DNA of 64,000 nt from Clostridium sp. CAG:628 (GCA_000438415.1 FR902241.1:1-64000); one strand, 5' to 3'; positions 16,226 to 25,120 are shown, numbered from the stretch's first letter. The notes: generated by a model not told the origin, from the sequence alone. Made by a program: numbers and translations.

Positions 16226-16487
16226 ATTTATTCTATTATATGTTTTTTATGAATTGATAAAAATAGTAAGGATACTATATATAATATCATTTTTTAATTA
16301 ATATTTCTAGTATTTTTTAACATTTATTTAACATTTATAATATAAAACTAAAAATTATTAAGTCTTACATTTTTTAATATTTTATTAGCTTTGCTTTGTT
16401 TACAGCAAATCTTCAGTTGGTTATTTAATGTAAAGAATAAATACTTATTAAAACAAACTTTTTGTTAGCTTAAAAAGGGCGGCCACC
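16226..16487. other. AT-rich gene-free stretch upstream of the restriction gene
   Basis: About 260 bp without a convincing ORF. A TATAAT lies nine bases before the restriction gene start. Otherwise I see only low-complexity AT sequence. Confidence 0.5.
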
Positions 16488-16512
16488 AAAAAAAAGAACT
16501 CCAAAGAGTTCC
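16488..16512 (-). terminator. Terminator of the tRNA operon
   Basis: GAACTC pairs with GAGTTC around a 4-nt loop, followed by eight T, just downstream of tRNA-Leu. Confidence 0.85.
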
Positions 16513-16523
16513 GATTTTTTTCT

Positions 16524-16608
16524 TGGTGCGCGCGAAGGGACTTGAACCCCCATGGATTTCTCCGCTAGATCCTAAGTCTAGTGCGTCTGCCAATTTCGCC
16601 ACGCGCGC
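16524..16608 (-). tRNA. tRNA-Leu (anticodon TAG)
   Basis: An 85-nt class II tRNA with encoded CCA. Acceptor stem GCGCGCG/CGCGCGC, anticodon stem CTAGA/TCTAG around loop CTTAGGA, a long variable arm and TTCAAGT in the T loop. The anticodon UAG reads CUA and other CUN codons. Confidence 0.95.
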
Positions 16609-16612
16609 GCAC

Positions 16613-16689
16613 TGGTGGACCCTGCAGGACTCGAACCTGCGACCGCCCGGTTATGAGCCGGATGCTCTAACCAACTGAGCTAAGGGTCC
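16613..16689 (-). tRNA. tRNA-Ile2 (CAT anticodon, lysidine type)
   Basis: A 77-nt tRNA with encoded CCA: acceptor GGACCCT/AGGGTCC, D arm GCTC/GAGC, anticodon stem TCCGG/CCGGG with loop CTCATAA. Although CAT would read Met, the GGACC...GGTCC acceptor and the CTCATAACCG segment match Bacillus tRNA-Ile2, whose wobble C is changed to lysidine by TilS to read AUA. It lacks initiator features. Confidence 0.85.
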
Positions 16690-16772
16690 AACGACTATTT
16701 AATCATACAATAAATTTTTTAAAAATGCAAGTACTTTTTAACAAAAAGTATAGAAAAATAAAAAAAGAGGAA

Positions 16773-17195
16773 TTATTTATCCTCTAATCTACTTAATAAA
16801 TCAATTTTAAACATTTCTTTTTGAGCATTTGCTTTAGAAATCATAATACCCTTATAAGCAGTTAACTCAGATTTATGTCCATCCATTAAAATATCTTTTG
16901 GTTCAAGTCCAGTTAACATAACAACGTTTTGATCTTTATAAACAGTATAACTTAACTTAACTTTACCATACACTTTAACAAATAAATTATCTGTAGGTAA
17001 TTGTAACTCATAATTTTCAGTTTGATCATGTTTATTAATTCCAACTAATTCTCCTAAAAATTCACCTTTTCTTAAACTTGGATAAAAATCAAACATCAAT
17101 TTCTTATAAGCCATCATGTTATATTTTTTTAAACTTCTTTCTAATTTTTTAAAATTATTTTCATCTAAATAATCTAATAAATATCTACCTTTCAT
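16773..17195 (-). CDS. Conserved-looking hypothetical protein, 140 aa
   Basis: I do not recognise this protein. It is soluble, with a basic helical N-terminus (RYLLDYLDENNFKKLERSLKKYN) followed by a mainly beta-type middle and a C-terminal helix (KANAQKEMFKIDLLSRLEDK). The start at 17195 is chosen because GGGGGT lies eight bases upstream; the ATG at 17210 has no ribosome-binding site. It has one of the best promoters in the window (17222-17250), so it is probably well expressed. It sits between the tRNA pair and the dnaB-dnaI operon. Confidence 0.7.
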   Translation of the reverse strand: MKGRYLLDYLDENNFKKLERSLKKYNMMAYKKLMFDFYPSLRKGEFLGELVGINKHDQTENYELQLPTDNLFVKVYGKVKLSYTVYKDQNVVMLTGLEPKDILMDGHKSELTAYKGIMISKANAQKEMFKIDLLSRLEDK

Positions 17196-17221
17196 TTTTT
17201 CTACCCCCATTTACTGATATA

Positions 17222-17250
17222 ATTATACCAAATTAAATACATTTTGTCAA
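17222..17250 (-). promoter_or_regulatory. Perfect consensus promoter of the 16773 gene
   Basis: TTGACA (17250-17245), 17-bp spacer ending TGG, TATAAT (17227-17222). Confidence 0.9.
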
Positions 17251-17342
17251 CACTTTTGTATCATTTTAAATACAACTAGATATTAAACATTATATTATCT
17301 TAATCAAATGCAATTAAACCATATTTAGTACATTTAATAAAT

Positions 17343-17366
17343 ATAAATGGTTAACCTCTGTTAACC
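17343..17366 (-). terminator. Terminator of the dnaB-dnaI operon
   Basis: TGGTTAAC pairs with GTTAACCA around a 4-nt loop at the stop codon of the 66-aa ORF; a T-rich but interrupted tail follows. Confidence 0.55.
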
Positions 17367-17551
17367 ACTATACCTTCCTCTATCTCATTATACTTTAGTC
17401 TTTCAGTATTTATAAGTCCATTAAGTTCAATAATTCTCTTTTTAATACCTCTAATTTCTTCTGCACTTTTTGCTCTTTTCAAACTTTTATTTAAAAGTTG
17501 CTTTTCTCTAACATACTCATTTATTTTACTATCAATATCTCTTAAATTCAT
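17351..17551 (-). CDS. Small coiled-coil protein, 66 aa
   Basis: A 66-residue highly charged helical protein (INEYVREKQLLNKSLKRAKSAEEIRGIKKRIIELNGLINTE) predicted as a coiled coil. I do not recognise a family. It starts two bases after dnaI stops and ends in the operon terminator, so it is the last gene of the dnaB-dnaI transcript. A role with the helicase loader is a guess from position only. Confidence 0.6.
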   Translation of the reverse strand: MNLRDIDSKINEYVREKQLLNKSLKRAKSAEEIRGIKKRIIELNGLINTERLKYNEIEEGIVVNRG

Positions 17552-17553
17552 AA

Positions 17554-18462
17554 CTAGCTCCTATTTCTTTTGCTTTCACCAATTAAACTTATAGGCACAC
17601 AAAGTTCTTTTATTCTTTCAATTATTCTCCTAGCCTTTATTTTATCAATACCACTACTAGTTTCACTTAAATGTTGTTCAAGTTCATCTAACGAGAAATT
17701 AGAAGTAAAGAATGTAGTTTTCTTATTATCCATTCTACTTTGAAGTAAACTACCAAGTACCTCATCTCTTGCCCAAGGTGTATTATTTTCAGCACCAATA
17801 TCATCAATTAAAAGTACATCACACATCTCAAGTTCATTATACATTTGTTCAAAAGACTCATTTTTACTATTAAAAGAATCCTTAAGTCTCTTAAGTAAAT
17901 TTGGATAATAAACACTCACACATTTATAATTTTTTCTACTAAGTTCATTAAGCACAGCATTCATTATATAACTTTTACCACTTCCAAACGAACCATTCAA
18001 ATATATACCTTTTTTATTTTTAGGATCACTCATAAATTCCTTGACATATTTAAGAAGTGTAGTTCTAGCATTATCATCTATATAAATATCTTTCATTCTA
18101 GCTTCCTTTAACTTAGAAGAAGTTTCATAATAAACAACATTACTTTTATATTTATCATGTTCTTTTTTATATTTACAAGGAGTATAAGAAAAAATAAGAG
18201 CATCACCCTTTTTTGAAGGAAAATTAACATACCCACATACATCATTCAAACAAGTTTTCAAATTCTTACAATTTTTACAATTCTTAAGTTCTCTAACTGT
18301 ACTTTCTAACTTAGTTGTATATTTAACAATTTCTTCTTTTGGCATATCTAATCTATAAACTAAATTAGCAAATTCCTTATCTTCCATAGCAATATTAAAA
18401 TTCTTCAAATTCAAACTCTTAACATCATTACTAATTTTAAAAAGATTATTTATATTATTCAT
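17554..18462 (-). CDS. dnaI: Primosomal protein DnaI, helicase loader
   Basis: A 302-aa AAA+ ATPase that loads the replicative helicase in Firmicutes. An N-terminal zinc-type domain has Cys62, 65, 71 and 76 (CKNCKNLKTC ... C). The ATPase domain has Walker A GSFGSGKS (157-164) and Walker B MCDVLLIDDIGAE, followed by an RIIERI segment typical of DnaC/DnaI. Its ATG overlaps the dnaB stop by four bases, giving translational coupling. Confidence 0.94.
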   Translation of the reverse strand: MNNINNLFKISNDVKSLNLKNFNIAMEDKEFANLVYRLDMPKEEIVKYTTKLESTVRELKNCKNCKNLKTCLNDVCGYVNFPSKKGDALIFSYTPCKYKKEHDKYKSNVVYYETSSKLKEARMKDIYIDDNARTTLLKYVKEFMSDPKNKKGIYLNGSFGSGKSYIMNAVLNELSRKNYKCVSVYYPNLLKRLKDSFNSKNESFEQMYNELEMCDVLLIDDIGAENNTPWARDEVLGSLLQSRMDNKKTTFFTSNFSLDELEQHLSETSSGIDKIKARRIIERIKELCVPISLIGESKRNRS

Positions 18463-19748
18463 ACATACTCCTTCAAAAAGTCTTCTAATTCCTCTTTAGT
18501 TTCACTACTAAGTTCTTCTTTTTCTAAATTTTTATTAAACCAGTCAGGTGTAGTTTCTTCTTTCTTAGTCTTAACCGGTTTTATTTTCTTAAATTTCTTA
18601 TGGCTTTTTTCTGCATATTCCATAGCCTCTTTAGCAGTTTCCAAATTAGCCCTTTTCCACTCACCAGCGACTACTTCTACATAGCTTTTAACTAGTCTAT
18701 TATTTTGAGTTTTTAAAATATAATCAATAAGAACATTACATACTGCAGGATTAAACTTCAAATCCACAATAAGCATTTCAAGTATTTTCATATCTCTTTC
18801 AGTAGGTCTAACACCTTTATATTTACTCTTTAAAAAATCATAAGGCTTAGTCGTTTCAAACACTTTAATAATTCTCCCCTTTAAGGAATTATCTCCCACT
18901 GGACTTCTTAAATAATCAGGCTGACTTTTAAATATTAAACTAGGTAATCTTCCATCATGATTAAATTCATAATATTTTCTAACATTAGTTTTAAGTTCTT
19001 CCCTATCAATTAAACCTTTTTCATTTATTGAAATTTTAATAATATCCCCCATTTTAAGTGGATCAAGTTCATACAAAAAAGCTAAATTCGTAATAAGTTC
19101 TTTAATAGATTTAGTTAATGCTTTTTCATTTAAAAAGTTTTTAGGTATCCCACTTAACAGAGCATCAAAATCAAACATCGTATCATATTCAAGATTTCTT
19201 TTAACTTTACAAGCTATCTCGTCATCATTAGTAAGCTCAAGATTTGTATAACTTCTACTTTTAAATGTCATATCAAAAGGACTAGTTATATCTTTATAGC
19301 CAGACAAGTTTAAAGAAGGAATTTTGAAATAAGATTTAATTCTTAAATATTCTTCTTTTCCAACATTATTATATAAAACCATATTAAATATTGGATGATT
19401 AAAGAATTCACTTACACTTAAAGGACTAAATAATTCATACACATATGAGTTAACACTGCCTTCTTTAACATAAGTTTTAACAAGTCCCACACCTTCTAAC
19501 TTAATTCTAGCCTCTTTAATATTATCTAATGTATCACCTAAATTAGTCATTAAATGATGATGAGTTAATTCTGTACTAACATAATTATTAGCCTTAAGTT
19601 CATTATAAAGTGTATTATAAAGTGTTATACTAGTATTACCTATTATAGGCATATAAAGCATGTTTAAAACAAGTTTATCACTTTCATTTAATAAACTTTT
19701 ATTAACAACTTGATATATATCTGCAGGTAACAAAGTAACACTATTCAT
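18459..19748 (-). CDS. dnaB: Replication initiation and membrane attachment protein DnaB (Bacillus type)
   Basis: A 429-aa primosome protein of the DnaB/DnaD family that works with DnaD and DnaI in loading the helicase at origins. Visible are the N-terminal winged-helix part (LLPADIYQVVNKSLLNESDKLVLNMLY) and a C-terminal DnaD-like helical domain (about 290-380) ending in a KRANLETAKEAMEYA motif. I start at the ATG at 19748 because GGTGG lies five bases upstream; an ATG at 19760 has no such site. A TTGTTT-N17-TAAAAT promoter lies upstream. Confidence 0.88.
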   Translation of the reverse strand: MNSVTLLPADIYQVVNKSLLNESDKLVLNMLYMPIIGNTSITLYNTLYNELKANNYVSTELTHHHLMTNLGDTLDNIKEARIKLEGVGLVKTYVKEGSVNSYVYELFSPLSVSEFFNHPIFNMVLYNNVGKEEYLRIKSYFKIPSLNLSGYKDITSPFDMTFKSRSYTNLELTNDDEIACKVKRNLEYDTMFDFDALLSGIPKNFLNEKALTKSIKELITNLAFLYELDPLKMGDIIKISINEKGLIDREELKTNVRKYYEFNHDGRLPSLIFKSQPDYLRSPVGDNSLKGRIIKVFETTKPYDFLKSKYKGVRPTERDMKILEMLIVDLKFNPAVCNVLIDYILKTQNNRLVKSYVEVVAGEWKRANLETAKEAMEYAEKSHKKFKKIKPVKTKKEETTPDWFNKNLEKEELSSETKEELEDFLKEYV

Positions 19749-19893
19749 AATAACCACCATATGTATATTTTATATTAAAGAAGTAAATAAAACAAGTGAT
19801 TTTTAACTTATTTTTTAATTAATTATAAAGTGTATTTTTATAAATACAAAAGAGAAAAATTTAATTAATTTTAAATCTTTCTCTTAAAATCAG

Positions 19894-20364
19894 TTATTTA
19901 TTTAATTCATTTAACATCTTTTCTTTTAATGTATCTATATCAGCAAAGAATAAATTAACGCCTTCTTTTTTCATGGCTAACAAAGAATTAAAATCTTCAA
20001 GTATTTTATCTTTTAAATTGTCAGCAACTCTAACTGGAGCACCATTTATAGTATGTACGTGATCTATATATTTTTCCAATGTAGGAAATGCATTTTGAAG
20101 TAAAATTACCGACTTTTTACTTGCAATCCGACCTATTAAAATAGACTTACAACTTCCATACTTTTTAATTTTTTTATCAATTATAGGCTGATATTTTTGT
20201 ACCTTGCTACTTAGTGGTATAAACCATAAAATGTCATTATCACGAATAGTAAAATATGTAGGTCTTGTTTTACCATTCTCATGATTTATAATTAGTCCTT
20301 TATCATTTACAACATCAAAAAACTCGTCTTTAATATGGTAAATGTAGCCTGTTTGTACTTGCAT
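19894..20364 (-). CDS. Type III toxin-antitoxin endoribonuclease toxin (CptN/ToxN family)
   Basis: A 156-aa protein that matches what I know of the CptIN-family toxins: it opens GYIYHIKDEFFDVVNDKGL, has TRPTYFTIRDNDILWFIPLSSKV, then KYGSCKSILIGR, and a long C-terminal helix. ToxN-like proteins cut RNA, including their own antitoxin precursor, and are held inactive in a complex with the RNA units. The context is decisive: a consensus promoter, about 50-nt tandem repeats and a terminator precede it on the same strand, then a strong AGGAGGCG ribosome-binding site. It would act as an abortive-infection or stabilisation module. Confidence 0.85.
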   Translation of the reverse strand: MQVQTGYIYHIKDEFFDVVNDKGLIINHENGKTRPTYFTIRDNDILWFIPLSSKVQKYQPIIDKKIKKYGSCKSILIGRIASKKSVILLQNAFPTLEKYIDHVHTINGAPVRVADNLKDKILEDFNSLLAMKKEGVNLFFADIDTLKEKMLNELNK

Positions 20365-20396
20365 ATTATCGCCTCCTAAAATTATTTTATCATAAT

Positions 20397-20430
20397 CAAA
20401 AAGAAAACTCCATCAAATATAGGAGTTTTC
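20397..20430 (-). terminator. Attenuating terminator between antitoxin RNA and toxin
   Basis: GAAAACTCC pairs with GGAGTTTTC around a 10-nt loop with a T-rich tail. In type III TA loci such a terminator lets much more antitoxin RNA than toxin mRNA be made. Confidence 0.85.
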
Positions 20431-20554
20431 AAACATTTTCAACCGAGATCATTTATAACTCGCACCACTCGGAAGCGACTAACATTTCGCGATTGGACTC
20501 ATTTATAACCCGCGCCATCCATAAGCGGCAAACATTTACACACTTTCTCAGTGC
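20430..20554 (-). ncRNA. Type III antitoxin RNA (CptI-like): two tandem repeats plus a partial one
   Basis: On the plus strand the units begin at 20430, 20479 and 20529 (49 and 50 nt apart) and share AACATTT, CATTTATAAC, CGC-CCA and AAGCG. The third is partial. Unit 1 can pair CCGAG (20443-20447) with CTCGG (20468-20472); unit 2 has TGGA and TCCA at the corresponding places, compensatory changes that support a conserved stem. GC content is far above the surroundings. This is the expected shape of a type III antitoxin whose repeats are cut out by the toxin and fold as pseudoknots that inhibit it. Confidence 0.85.
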
Positions 20555-20560
20555 ACCATA

Positions 20561-20589
20561 AGTATACTATATTTTTACAAAAATGTCAA
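20561..20589 (-). promoter_or_regulatory. Promoter of the type III TA locus
   Basis: TTGACA (20589-20584), 17 bp, TATACT (20566-20561): consensus strength, as expected for high antitoxin RNA levels. Confidence 0.9.
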
Positions 20590-20650
20590 ATAGCATACAT
20601 TCATAGTATATTCAAAAGTTACATTTTTATTACTTTAAAAATAGAATAAT

Positions 20651-23269
20651 TTATTCATTTCGAAGAGCAGCTTGCGCAGCACTAAGCCTTGCTATTGGAA
20701 CACGGTAAGGGCTACAAGAAACATAGTCTAAGCCAACATTATGACAAAACTCTACACTTGCTGGATCTCCTCCATGCTCTCCACATATTCCTAAATGTAT
20801 GTTAGGATTTGCCTCCCTTCCTAAAGTACTAGCCATCTTAACAAGTTTTCCAACACCTTTTTGGTCTAGTTTAGCAAACGGATCATTCTCATAAATCTTT
20901 TTATCATAATAGTCAGTTAAGAATTTACCTGCATCATCTCTTGAAAAACCAAATGTCATTTGAGTTAAATCATTAGTACCAAAACTGAAGAAATCTGCTT
21001 CTTTTGCTATCTCATCTGCAGTTAAGGCAGCACGTGGAATTTCTATCATTGTACCAACATGATAAATCATATCTATATTAGCATTTTTAATAATCTCGTC
21101 TGCTGTTTTAGTTACTATATTTTTAACATATTTTAATTCTTTAACTTCTCCAACTAAAGGTATCATTATTTCAGGAGTTATCATTTTACCAGTTCTCTTA
21201 CTAACTTCAATTGCAGCTTTTATAACAGCTTTAGTTTGCATTTCAGCTATTTCAGGGAACGTAACAGCAAGACGGCAACCACGGTGTCCCATCATTGGGT
21301 TAAATTCATGAAGAGAAGCAATAATATTTTTAACTTGTTCTACACTTTTTCCTTGAGTATCAGCAAGAAGTTTAATGTCTTCTTCTGTAGTAGGCACAAA
21401 TTCATGTAGTGGTGGGTCTAAGTATCTAATTGTAACACTATATCCTTCCATTGCTTCATAAAGTGCTTCAAAGTCTTTTTGTTGCATTGGTTCAATTTTA
21501 GCCAAAGCAGATTTTCTTTCTTCTACAGTATCAGAAACTATCATTTCTCTAATTGCAGCGATTCTATCTTTTTCAAAGAACATATGCTCTGTACGGCAAA
21601 GTCCTATTCCTTCTGCACCAAGTTCTCTTGCTTTTAATGCATCTTTTGGTGTATCAGCATTAGTTCTTACCCCAAGACGTCTATACTTATCAGCCCAAGC
21701 CATAATACGACCAAACTCTCCAGTAATAGTTGCATCTACCTTATTAATAAGTCCTTTATAAATTTTACCAGTAGAACCATCTATTGAAATTTCATCTCCT
21801 TCATGGAAAGTATAACCACCTAATGTGAAGACTTTGTTTTCTTCATCCATCACAATACTAGAGCATCCACTTACACAGCATGAGCCCATTCCACGAGCCA
21901 CTACAGCAGCGTGAGAAGTCATTCCACCTCTTACAGTTAGAATTCCTTCACTCGATTTCATTCCTTCAATATCTTCAGGAGATGTTTCTAGTCTTACAAG
22001 CACTACTTTTTCTCCACTTTCATGCATTTTTTTAGCATCGTTTGCAGTAAATACAACTTTTCCACTAGCAGCCCCTGGTGATGCAGCCAAACCTTTTCCT
22101 ATTTCTATAGAATTCTTTAACTCAACTGGATCAAATGTTGGGTGAAGTAAAGTATCTAAGTTTCTTGGGTCTATCATTAAAACAGCTTCCTTATCAGTAA
22201 TTTTTCCTTCATCTACTAAATCACATGCAATTTTTAATGCAGCCCTAGCAGTTCTTTTACCATTTCTAGTTTGTAGCATATATAAATGTTTATCTTCTAT
22301 AGTAAACTCCATATCTTGCATATCATGATAATGGTTTTCTAGTTTTTCACAAATACCAACAAATTCTTCATATACTTCTGGCATTACATCTTTTAAGTGA
22401 CTAATAGGTTCAGGTGTACGAACTCCCGCTACTACGTCTTCTCCTTGAGCATTCATTAAGAATTCTCCCATTAAATGTTTTTCACCAGTTGCTGGATCTC
22501 TCGTAAATGCAACACCTGTACCAGAAGTTTCTCCCATATTACCGAATGCCATCATTTGAACATTTACAGCAGTTCCCCAAGAATATGGTATGTCATTATC
22601 TCTTCTATACACATTTGCTCTTGGATTATCCCAACTACGGAATACTGCTTTTACTGCACCCATTAATTGCTCTACTGGGTCTGTTGGGAAATCACTTCCT
22701 ACTTTGCTTTTATATTCAGCTTTAAACATATTAGCAAGTTCTTTTAAATCTTCACTAGTTAACTCAGTATCTAGTTTAACACCTTTACTCTCCTTCATTT
22801 TATCTATTAATACTTCAAAGTATTTCTTTCCAACTTCCATTACAACATCAGAATACATTTGAATAAATCTTCTATATGAGTCCCATGCCCATCTAGCATT
22901 TCCACTTTTTTCTGCTAGAGTTTCTACAACGCTTTCATTTAGTCCTAAATTTAGTATTGTGTCCATCATACCAGGCATACTTGCTCTTGCACCACTTCTA
23001 ACACTAACTAAAAGTGGATTTGTTGTACTACCAAAACTCTTTCCAGTAATACTTTCCAATTTTTTAATGTTTTCTAGTATTTCATTTTCTATTTCTTTAC
23101 TTATAACTTCTCCATCTTCATAATATTTTGTACAAGCTTCAGTTGTTATAGTAAAACCTTGTGGAACAGGTAAACCTAGTTTAGTCATTTCTGCTAAGTT
23201 CGCACCTTTTCCTCCAAGTAAATTTTTCATATCTTTATTTCCTTCACTAAACAAATAAACATATTTCAT
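20651..23269 (-). CDS. ppdK: Pyruvate, phosphate dikinase
   Basis: An 872-aa enzyme that interconverts pyruvate, ATP and phosphate with phosphoenolpyruvate, AMP and pyrophosphate. The N-terminal ATP-grasp part (GGKGANLAEMTKLGLPVPQGF), the central phosphohistidine domain with GGMTSHAAVVARGMG, and the C-terminal PEP/pyruvate barrel (GTMIEIPRAALTADEIA, SFGTNDLTQMTFGF, CGEHGGDP) are all present; the length is that of the family. In anaerobic Firmicutes it often serves PPi-linked glycolysis. It starts three bases after tdk ends, as the last gene of the pseudopilin-xer-tdk-ppdK operon. Confidence 0.98.
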   Translation of the reverse strand: MKYVYLFSEGNKDMKNLLGGKGANLAEMTKLGLPVPQGFTITTEACTKYYEDGEVISKEIENEILENIKKLESITGKSFGSTTNPLLVSVRSGARASMPGMMDTILNLGLNESVVETLAEKSGNARWAWDSYRRFIQMYSDVVMEVGKKYFEVLIDKMKESKGVKLDTELTSEDLKELANMFKAEYKSKVGSDFPTDPVEQLMGAVKAVFRSWDNPRANVYRRDNDIPYSWGTAVNVQMMAFGNMGETSGTGVAFTRDPATGEKHLMGEFLMNAQGEDVVAGVRTPEPISHLKDVMPEVYEEFVGICEKLENHYHDMQDMEFTIEDKHLYMLQTRNGKRTARAALKIACDLVDEGKITDKEAVLMIDPRNLDTLLHPTFDPVELKNSIEIGKGLAASPGAASGKVVFTANDAKKMHESGEKVVLVRLETSPEDIEGMKSSEGILTVRGGMTSHAAVVARGMGSCCVSGCSSIVMDEENKVFTLGGYTFHEGDEISIDGSTGKIYKGLINKVDATITGEFGRIMAWADKYRRLGVRTNADTPKDALKARELGAEGIGLCRTEHMFFEKDRIAAIREMIVSDTVEERKSALAKIEPMQQKDFEALYEAMEGYSVTIRYLDPPLHEFVPTTEEDIKLLADTQGKSVEQVKNIIASLHEFNPMMGHRGCRLAVTFPEIAEMQTKAVIKAAIEVSKRTGKMITPEIMIPLVGEVKELKYVKNIVTKTADEIIKNANIDMIYHVGTMIEIPRAALTADEIAKEADFFSFGTNDLTQMTFGFSRDDAGKFLTDYYDKKIYENDPFAKLDQKGVGKLVKMASTLGREANPNIHLGICGEHGGDPASVEFCHNVGLDYVSCSPYRVPIARLSAAQAALRNE

Positions 23270-23272
23270 AAG

Positions 23273-23860
23273 TTAATCCCATCCTTTCATTTTTCTAACT
23301 TTCTTTAAGTAACATTCTCCACACAAGCTCTCATATTCTACATCCCCATCAATTGCAACTTGTCCACCTTCTAAAGTAAATTCTCCATTTACTATTCTTG
23401 CATTAAATCTAGCCCTTTTACCACATCTACATATAGTATAAAGTTCCTCTATCTCATCAGCAAGTTCAAAAAGTCTTTTACTTCCTGGAAACAAATTAGT
23501 TCTAAAGTCACATCTTAAACCAAAACATATTACTGGAATATTTTTAATTTTTGCAAATACAAAAAGTTCATCAACTTGGCTTTCAGTTAAAAACTGTGCT
23601 TCATCAACTAATACACAACTAACAAAGTTATCAGAAACAAAATTTAAGTACCCTTTTAATGACTCATCAGGACTAACTAAATAATCAACTTTTCTTTCTA
23701 CTCCAATTCTACTAGACACTCTATCTTCAGCCTTAGTATCTATACTCGGTTTAATTAAAACCACTTTCATTCCTCTTTCTTCATAATTATGTGCAACTTG
23801 TAGTAAACTAGTTGTTTTCCCACAGTTCATCGCACCATATCTAAAATACAATTTACTCAT
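23273..23860 (-). CDS. tdk: Thymidine kinase
   Basis: A 195-aa type II thymidine kinase for thymidine salvage. P-loop GAMNCGKT (9-16), the VLVDEAQFLT Walker B/catalytic region, the lasso-type ICRCGKRARFNARI and a C-terminal CGEC give the zinc cysteines. The length is typical. Its ATG overlaps the end of xer by four bases, so the two are coupled. Confidence 0.97.
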   Translation of the reverse strand: MSKLYFRYGAMNCGKTTSLLQVAHNYEERGMKVVLIKPSIDTKAEDRVSSRIGVERKVDYLVSPDESLKGYLNFVSDNFVSCVLVDEAQFLTESQVDELFVFAKIKNIPVICFGLRCDFRTNLFPGSKRLFELADEIEELYTICRCGKRARFNARIVNGEFTLEGGQVAIDGDVEYESLCGECYLKKVRKMKGWD

Positions 23861-24735
23861 TTAAACCTCCCTCTAGGGTGACTCTTAAAATATACATCTT
23901 TTAATCTTTCACTAGTGACATGAGTATATACTTCAGTTGTATTAATATTCTTATGTCCAAGAAGTTCTTGTACACTTCTTAAATCACACCCATTATCAAG
24001 TAAATGTGTTGCAAAGGTATGTCTTAAAGTATGTGGACTTACCTTAGTTTTAACTTCGGTCTCACTAACAATTTTATCAATTATTTTTGCAATACCCCTA
24101 GTAGTAATATTATTACCATTTTTATTAAGAAACAAGTACTCACTTTCCTTACCATTTAAAAGTTTTTTTCTTAAACCATGCATATATTTAAAAATAGCAT
24201 CTCTTGCATATTCTCCAAAATAAACAGTTCTCATATAAGAACCTTTTCCAAGTATTCTAATACTATTAGTTTCAAAATCAATATCATCAAGTTTAATATT
24301 AACCAGTTCACTAACTCTTACTCCAGTTGCATACATAAGTTCAATAATTAAGTCATCTCTTTCATAAAAAGTACCTTTTTTAGTAGCATTTATCATACTC
24401 TCTAACTCATTATAAGGAACAAAATTAGGTAGTTTCTTATCTGCTTTAGGATATTTAATACTTAACGCCGGACTAAACTTTATAACATCATTTTCTTTTA
24501 AATACTTGTAAAAACTTTTAAGAGTACTTATCTTTCTACTAACGGTTCTATTACTATTATCTTTGTCAAATAGGTATTTTAAGTATGATTTAATATCTTC
24601 CTTCTTAACTCTAGTTAAGTCTTTCTTTATATAAATACTAAACTCAGTTAAATCATTGTAATAGTTTTTAATTGTTAACTCACTATAATTTTTATACACT
24701 TTTAAATAATTTAAAAAACTTTTTACATTATCCAT
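23857..24735 (-). CDS. Tyrosine recombinase of the XerC/XerD type
   Basis: A 292-aa recombinase with an N-terminal SAM-like core-binding domain and a catalytic domain carrying all active residues: R140 (ATGVRVSEL), K164, H235 and R238 (HTLRHTFATH), H261 (LGHKNINTT) and Y270. The close EVYTHV...YFKSHPR ending is that of chromosomal Xer recombinases that resolve dimers at dif, and it lies inside a metabolic operon, so a housekeeping role is more likely than phage integration. Which of XerC, XerD or a single-Xer system it represents cannot be told here. Confidence 0.93.
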   Translation of the reverse strand: MDNVKSFLNYLKVYKNYSELTIKNYYNDLTEFSIYIKKDLTRVKKEDIKSYLKYLFDKDNSNRTVSRKISTLKSFYKYLKENDVIKFSPALSIKYPKADKKLPNFVPYNELESMINATKKGTFYERDDLIIELMYATGVRVSELVNIKLDDIDFETNSIRILGKGSYMRTVYFGEYARDAIFKYMHGLRKKLLNGKESEYLFLNKNGNNITTRGIAKIIDKIVSETEVKTKVSPHTLRHTFATHLLDNGCDLRSVQELLGHKNINTTEVYTHVTSERLKDVYFKSHPRGRFK

Positions 24736-25096
24736 TTATACTAGAAACAACTTCTCCATCAATAAATTTTAAACAAATACTTACATTATTCATAGATTTA
24801 TTATTTTTAGGATTAATCATTTGATAACCAGTTTCATCATCAGCACTCAAATACTTTAACCTAATAAGAGTACCAATTGTAACATTAGTACATTCACTAT
24901 TTGATAGTGTATCGATATTATCAATTCCATACTTATAAGACGCCCCTAGTGCCTTCTCAATTTTAGCATTATACATCTTAACTTTAGTTTTAGAATCCAT
25001 ATCAGTTATTCTAGGAATTACTAGTACTGCCACTATTCCAATAAGCGCTATTACAGCCAAGATCTCAATTATAGTAAAACCTTTTTTATTAATCAT
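24728..25096 (-). CDS. ComGC/PulG-like pseudopilin
   Basis: A 123-aa prepilin: leader MINKKG, then FTIIEILAVIALIGIVAVLVIP as the hydrophobic helix, with Glu at +5, followed by a small domain with two Cys that could form a disulfide. The size matches ComGC, the main competence pseudopilin. I start at 25096, which has GGTGGGAG directly upstream. It is divergent from the PilB-type ATPase gene at 25223 and is the first gene of the operon with xer, tdk and ppdK; its last codons overlap xer by eight bases. Confidence 0.88.
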   Translation of the reverse strand: MINKKGFTIIEILAVIALIGIVAVLVIPRITDMDSKTKVKMYNAKIEKALGASYKYGIDNIDTLSNSECTNVTIGTLIRLKYLSADDETGYQMINPKNNKSMNNVSICLKFIDGEVVSSING

Positions 25097-25120
25097 TCTC
25101 CCACCTACTTTACACATTTA

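Noticed and set aside
16613..16689. Elongator or initiator tRNA-Met
   Set aside because: The anticodon is CAT, but the acceptor and anticodon-arm sequence match Bacillus tRNA-Ile2; initiator hallmarks are missing.
20430..20554. CRISPR array
   Set aside because: Only two to three units, no short identical repeats with unique spacers, no cas genes; promoter, terminator and toxin context fit a type III antitoxin.
23857..24735. Phage or integron integrase
   Set aside because: Coupled to tdk in a metabolic operon, no att sites or phage genes nearby; a housekeeping Xer fits better.
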